From contig CM055106.1 of assembly GCA_029204225.1 (NCBI GenBank), positions 42,364,368-42,428,367 of the forward strand: a stretch of DNA of 64,000 nucleotides, given 5' to 3'. Made by a program: the position numbers and the translations under genes. This stretch comes from Diphasiastrum complanatum. Lineage: Eukaryota; Streptophyta; Lycopodiopsida; Lycopodiales; Lycopodiaceae. Shown here piece after piece: positions 59,550 through 64,000 of this stretch; within the stretch, counting starts at the first letter, position 1, and the number at the start of each line of letters is the position of its first letter. The notes under the pieces are model-generated. The model was not told where the DNA came from. It made no database searches and saw only the letters and a list, made by a program, of their open reading frames with translations.

Positions 59550-60501
59550 CCCTCCAAATAAAGCGAGGGATTTTTCCAAGCCATCTCCTCTGGATGAAAT
59601 TCTTTCTTCTAGGCATTCTCCTCCTAATTCTCCTAAGTCTCTTCCCAGAATTCCATCTTTACCTTCTCCTGCTAAATCTTCCTCTCCTAATAAATCTCCT
59701 CCTCCTACCCCCATAAATATTAGTTCCCCTCCACTTGTTCTAGGAAATGATTTAGATGATTTTATTAATGTAAAGGTAGAATCAATTTTAAATGACAATT
59801 CTTTTTCTGGTTTATTTGTATTACTTCCGTCACACCCCCCCCCCCCCCCCCCCTCTGCACTTGCCTTTGTAAATACTCCTCAATATGTACAGTATGACCA
59901 ATTGTTAAACACGTACCTTAAAGATTTAGGTCCTTGATACAGTTTTAGGATGCCGAAGACCAATGCTGGTCTCCCCCTTCCTACTTTAAATACAGGTGAA
60001 TTAGAAAGTAGGGATGAAATGCTAGGTGACAATGTAGGAGGTGGGACCATTCAATATTGGATGGAGTTTTTCCAGACCCCATTGTTTATAGATGTAGTAT
60101 TGTTTTCCCTTCAATTCATGGCTGCATTTGATTTCCCTGATTTCAAAAGTCTGCACGATGATATGCTCCAATATGTCAGACTGGGGACTCCAATTCTCGT
60201 GCTGCCATACATAACAAAGTAAGTCTTTTTTTTTCAGATTTTATTATGTTTTGATTTCACATTGATTCTCATTAATTTATTGTTTTCTGATTGTAGTGAT
60301 CATTGGAGCTTATATGTGTTGTCCTTATACGTCAATGATGAGGGTGTGTGTAATCCAATTTGTTTAAAGATGAACTCTATTACACACACTCACAAAATTG
60401 CCAGGAGCCATATCCAGAAAATACTGGAACTCTTTCCAATACCAAATGCAAAAGCATATATGAAGCTAAAAATTGTTGATGCAGAGGTTAAAAATTTTTA
60501 A
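59497..60501 (+). pseudogene. Ser/Pro-rich linker and ULP1-like (C48) protease domain
   Basis: The frame starts about 50 bp before the H3 frame closes, in another register, so a frameshift or intron joins them. A Pro/Ser/Lys-rich linker (SPPNSPKSLPRIPSLPSPAK) includes a C19 run at 59835-59853 coding for Pro. After a TGA at 59935-59937 the same frame continues with a ULP1-type region (MLGDNVGGGTIQYWMEFFQT... LGTPILVLPYIT). A 78-bp GT-AG intron (60219-60296) then restores N-DHWSLYVLSLYV, the catalytic-His box of SUMO-protease-like C48 peptidases. The frame ends VKNF-stop at 60501, before any Q..DCG catalytic-Cys box, so the domain is truncated. ULP1-like domains are known passengers of plant Mutator-like elements. 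Confidence 0.75.
60219..60296 (+). other. Intron inside the ULP1-like domain
   Basis: The donor AA-GTAAGT and acceptor TTCTGATTGTAG flank a T-rich 78-bp interval. Splicing joins the exon frame 59950-60218 to 60297-60501 in phase and creates the expected Asn-Asp-His-Trp. An intact intron indicates a gene that was expressed as spliced mRNA. Confidence 0.75.
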
Positions 60502-60517
60502 TATCGGTTTGATGCGC
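60500..60517 (+). repeat. Last motif copy, right edge of the H3/ULP1 transposon
   Basis: AATATCGGTTTGATGCGCCC overlaps the ULP1 frame's stop codon. Within about 30 bp the sequence changes to copia RT on the minus strand, so the transposon copy is probably truncated or ends near 60,535. Confidence 0.5.
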
Positions 60518-60534
60518 CCTTGTAGTTATCGATA

Positions 60535-60775
60535 CTGTTGCCGAAAAGTAATATGTTGTCCACATATAAAGTGATAATGATAAAAGACTGTTAAATTGTC
60601 TTGAAGAGCTTGGTGTGTAGATGTTTTGAAACCATGCTCAAGCAGATTGCTTCAAGCCATAAAGTGCCTTATGGAGTCTGCATACATGATTGTGTTTATC
60701 TTTGATAATATAACCTTCGAGTTGCACCATGTAAATGTCTTCTTCGATAACTCCATTAAGATATGTTGTCTGTAC
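60535..60775 (-). pseudogene. pol: Copia H-type RT scrap
   Basis: On the minus strand: TTYLNGVIEEDIYMVQLEGY, KHNHVCRLHKALYGLKQSA, AWFQ, and then SLYVDNILLFGNS. It is very close to copia H RT at 29,330-29,610, with the segment between AWFQ and LYVDD deleted and YVDD changed to YVDN. It is joined abruptly to an integrase of a different family. Confidence 0.75.
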
Positions 60776-61660
60776 TAGTAGATCTTCTTGGAGTTCTTGG
60801 AGTTCTTGCATCTTGAGGTGGATCCTCAAGTTCTTCTTCACTTGGAAGCTCCTCCTCCATCCTAGCATGATCCTCGGCATCAAGATGATTAGTAGCATTA
60901 TCATCCAAATCACAAGCATGTCCTTCATAAAAAATAACATCCCTACTCACTATCACCTTGCTAGTGATGGGATTGAAGACTCTATAACCTTTGCTATTCT
61001 TACCATATTCCACAAAGATGCCTTTGATGGATGTTGCATCATCCTTCCTTCTCTTATCCAAGGATTGGTGTACATAGCAAGTGGATCCAAAAACTTTGAG
61101 ATCCTTGAGATTGGGCTTCTCTCCAAATAGAGCTTCAAATGGTGTGATTCCTCCAATGGCTTGGTTTGGCAATCTATTGGACAAATAGTTAGCACAAGTT
61201 ATTGCTTCACCCCAAAATGGTTTGGATAGAGAAGCATCTAGCCTTAAGGCCTTAGCACACTCACAAAGAGATCTATTTCTTCTCTCACTCACTCCATTTT
61301 GTTGAGGGGTGTATGGACATGACAACTCCCTCTTTATGCCATTAGAACTACAAAAGTCAATCAACTTATTGGAGATATATTCACCTCCATTATCACTCCT
61401 TAATACCTTAATCTTGGTACTAAGTTGATTTTCTACCAAAGTCTTGAACTTTACAAAAGAATCAAACATCATTGATTTGCTAGACAAGAGGTACATCCAA
61501 CAAAATCTAGAATAGTCATCAACGAAGATTACATAGTACTTGGCACCACCATTATACTCATGTGAAAAACTATGAACATCCGAATGGATGAGTTTAAGAG
61601 GAGAGTTTGATCTTGATGTAGACTTCTGGTTCTGCTTGAGCAAACTTTTGCACTAAGACT
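60756..61660 (-). pseudogene. pol: Copia J integrase (well preserved)
   Basis: The 295-codon open frame 61643-60756 has a complete catalytic core: LIHSDVHSFS (D1), RSDNGGEYIS (D2) and PQQNGVSERRNRSL (E), with FVDDYSRFCWMY between. The C-terminal FGSTCYVHQSLDKRRKDDAT... GYRVFNPITSKVIVSRDVIF follows, then an acidic linker to PRTPRRSTS. The N-terminal zinc domain is cut off, where gypsy gag-linker sequence begins. It is the only integrase in the window whose whole core is in one open frame. Confidence 0.9.
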
Positions 61661-63345
61661 TCTTTTGCTTTTGGCACCAACTTCAGGAACTCTCCCGATG
61701 AAATATTGATCTTACTAGACAAAATATTTATGAGCAGTTTTGTTTGCGGTGCTTTGTACGTGAATCTCTTGGTGGCTGCAATGGTGAAGAATGAACTTCT
61801 GTTATTGCTTTAGCAGCTTCAAGCTCGTCTTCTTCTTGCAGATGTTTAATTCACTGCCTCATATCTTGATATCTTTGTTTTTTTGCATGAGGATTTAGAT
61901 AGACTCCCGTTGCTATTGGTGTATCTTTCAATGGTATAAAATCAGCAGGTACTTTGCTTCTGTGCTCTGGTGACCACCATCAAGGGTGCACTTGGTTTAT
62001 TTTGAGCTACTAGTCTTCGCTTGACTGTTATCAAATTTAAAAGAGCTATAGTTGGCGGTGGCTTCAATCTTGATGGACAGTCTTTATAGCAATGCCCATA
62101 ACCACAGTCACGACAGAATGGTACAAATTTTCCTTTATTTGGACATTCTACAACTTTGTGATTTTCCCCACATGCAAAGCATCCAAGTGGTGCTCTGGTC
62201 TAGTTTCTAGATGCTTGTTGTTGCATGGCAGCATAAATAGCATATTGTTCTGAACATCCACCTTCTTGATCAGTGCCATAGTTCCATTGCTTGACACTTC
62301 TGTACGATTTTGGTTCCATCAAATTGTCTAGAGGAGCGAGGTGCTTTGGCGGGGCAGGTAAGGCTAAACGTTATGGGTATCCAAGAGCAAATTGTCAAGG
62401 TCTAGCTGTTGGATTTCCTCCATAATGTAGTTCTCGATATTCCATTTGGGCATACCATTGCTGAATCATCCGAGGATTGAAGTTGCAAAAAACAGTCACA
62501 TGATCAAGCGAATTACACAAATGGCATATACTGATTTCCATTCGTTTTTTCAATTGAGGACACTCATTCACTGTGTGATTTCATGTACAAATAGAACACC
62601 AGACATTTTCCCTGGTAGGAAAAGTCTTTGCAAACTTCTCAGGTTCCTTGTTCGCTTGTCCATGAAAATCTTCCAATGCTTTGATCTTCTCATCAAATTG
62701 CGACTGCAACTTTTCTGTTTGTTTCTGCTGGTTCTTCCCGAGTTTCTTGAACTCATTGAGCATCATTTCTACAGTAGCATTGACATTCATTGATGCAACA
62801 GTGGTGGATGTCGTAGTGGTCTGCCCTGCTATATAAGACAACATACTAATATTCGGCTCATCGTCTGAATCTTCATCCTCCTCCCAAATTGCATCATCCA
62901 TAGCATTTTGCAAAAGTGCATACTTATTATGTCATTTCAGCTCACATCTAATCCTTTTAGATAAACCTGACAAAACCTACATAATCATGGCATTTTCGAA
63001 AATCAGCTCAGGTTCGCACTCAGCTCTGAGGCGTTATACCTGTTCAATGTAATCTCGGACCATTTCCCACTTTCCCATTTTAATTTTACTTAAAAGTAGA
63101 AAAGGGTCTTCCATAAACTTTTGAGGTTTGAATCGTGTGATAAGGGCTCGTTTAACAATCTCCTCCGTACGCTTAGTTTCATCTTGATTATAGTACCAAT
63201 CTTGTGTTGCGTCTGTTAAGGCCATAGGAAAAAGCTTAAGTTTATCTTGGGGAAAAATTTCACCATAGACTTCACAAGATTTAGTATAGATCTGAAGAAA
63301 TCTAACTGGATCTGTTGATCCATTGTATTTGGGTAGATCCTATGA
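61660..63345 (-). pseudogene. gag: Gypsy-type gag with four zinc knuckles
   Basis: From 63345 downwards: DLPKYNGSTDPVRFLQIYTK, then SCEVYGEIFPQDKLKL, then MALTDATQDWYYNQDETKRT and ITRFKPQKFMEDPFLLLSKI (gag domain). An acidic EEDEDSDDEPN segment and a Gln/Lys-rich helix (NEFKKLGKNQQKQTEKLQSQ) follow. Then come CSIC-stop-NHTVNEC, CHLCNSLDHVTVFC, CFACGENHKVVEC and CRDCGYGHCYKDC, four knuckle-like boxes (the first with a stop inside it). Below 62,040 the frame decays, ending in FTYKAPQTKLLINILSSKIN near 61,740. It is the same family as 26.07-27.48 kb and 9.04-9.47 kb. Confidence 0.8.
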
Positions 63346-64000
63346 ATGAATTGCCAAAAATTGGCAAATTTAGCTTGATCAAAAACCATGTAGAATAGTG
63401 TAAATTGTGTACACAAGTGGGTCCCGCACATGTGAGGATATGATGCCACATGGGAAACCCATCCTAATGTAGGTTAGGTCAATTCAAGAGAGTTGGTCTT
63501 GTCTATTTGGTGGTCATCCCTACTTTATAGGACCAACACCTAAGTTTAAGGTGAAAATTTGACCAACTAGCTAGCTACCAAGCATAACTCTAGGATCTAG
63601 GCTAGGGTTTCATTTTAGGTCAAGGAGAGTGAGTTAACTTCCTTATTACATGATGGAAATCAACCTAACTTCAAGAAGGAAGTCGATTTTGCTATGTATT
63701 CCCTCTCTCCATAGTGAGAAGATAGAAAATTTTTAGAGCTCATTGGCAATCTCAAGCTAGTTCACTATGTACATTGAGTTTTTGTGATCCATTGAAACCA
63801 AATCAATTTCTACTTGTTTCTCAGGTTGAAGGCCGTACTACAGCCTGTAGTACACACGTGTGGGCTCGGATTTCAATTTTTATCAATGCTTTTGATTGTT
63901 AATGCTTGTTGTTTGTCAAATTGCCAATCTAGATCAACTTTTTTGTGTCTAGTTTTTTGATAGATTGTTAAGCAAGCATCCAATCACTCTTGTGGATCTT
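63346..64000 (+). mobile_element. Family D LTR, plus orientation (runs off the window)
   Basis: Begins near TGAATGAATTGCC and continues as an almost exact reverse complement of 49291-48613 (for example CCACACGTGTGTACTACAGG and GTCCTATAAAGTAGGG on the respective strands). It abuts the gypsy gag at 63345 with no visible polypurine tract, so it is either a solo LTR or the 5' LTR of an element lying beyond the window. Confidence 0.8.

Overview
This window looks like nuclear DNA of a land plant with a large, transposon-packed genome. The evidence is several plant-type Ty1/copia elements whose primer-binding sites resemble the plant initiator-tRNA-Met site, Ty3/gypsy-type gag remnants, long AG, GT and TA microsatellites, GT-AG introns and a 16-cysteine thaumatin-like (PR-5 type) gene. 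The lineage (fern, gymnosperm, bryophyte or other) cannot be fixed from sequence alone. Almost every coding stretch belongs to a mobile element and most are broken. The thaumatin-like gene at 38.5-39.3 kb is the only convincing host-type gene.

Layout. 1-3.36 kb: remnant of a DNA transposon with a large foldback and a broken histone-H3-like start. 3.36-8.43 kb: copia A, with a truncated 5' LTR and a complete 3' LTR. 8.4-12 kb: an LTR of family D, a gypsy gag piece, and copia B with its LTR. 12-14.3 kb: AT-rich with tandem repeats. 14.3-18.4 kb: copia C (minus). 18.4-22.3 kb: two oppositely oriented pieces (F, G) of a copia A relative. 22.7-28.3 kb: tandem repeats and a gypsy gag (minus). 28.4-31.5 kb: copia H. 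34.5-35.2 kb: a gag scrap. 38.5-39.3 kb: thaumatin-like gene. 41-48.6 kb: copia scraps, microsatellites and unrecognised sequence. 48.6-54 kb: copia D and E (minus). 54.2-60.5 kb: a second, larger copy of the DNA-transposon family. 60.5-64 kb: copia J, a second gypsy gag, and an inverted family D LTR.

The notable system is the DNA-transposon family present at both ends (about 1.8-3.36 kb and about 54.2-60.5 kb). In the right copy a reading frame starts MARTKQT, has a proline-rich insert, and then aligns without gaps to the histone H3 core, including the box RVTIMPKD. It is followed by a Pro/Ser-rich linker and a ULP1-like (C48, SUMO-protease type) domain interrupted by a 78-bp GT-AG intron. 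The left copy keeps only the H3-like tail, with stop codons. Both copies are embedded in a recurrent 18-bp motif close to GATATCGGTTCAACGCGC, in both orientations, and one copy of the motif sits 6-8 bp upstream of the H3-like ATG in each element. ULP1-like genes carried by plant Mutator-like transposons are known; a transposon-borne H3-like protein next to one is, as far as I know, not described. A roughly 2.16-kb palindrome built of nested palindromes lies directly upstream of the H3-like gene.
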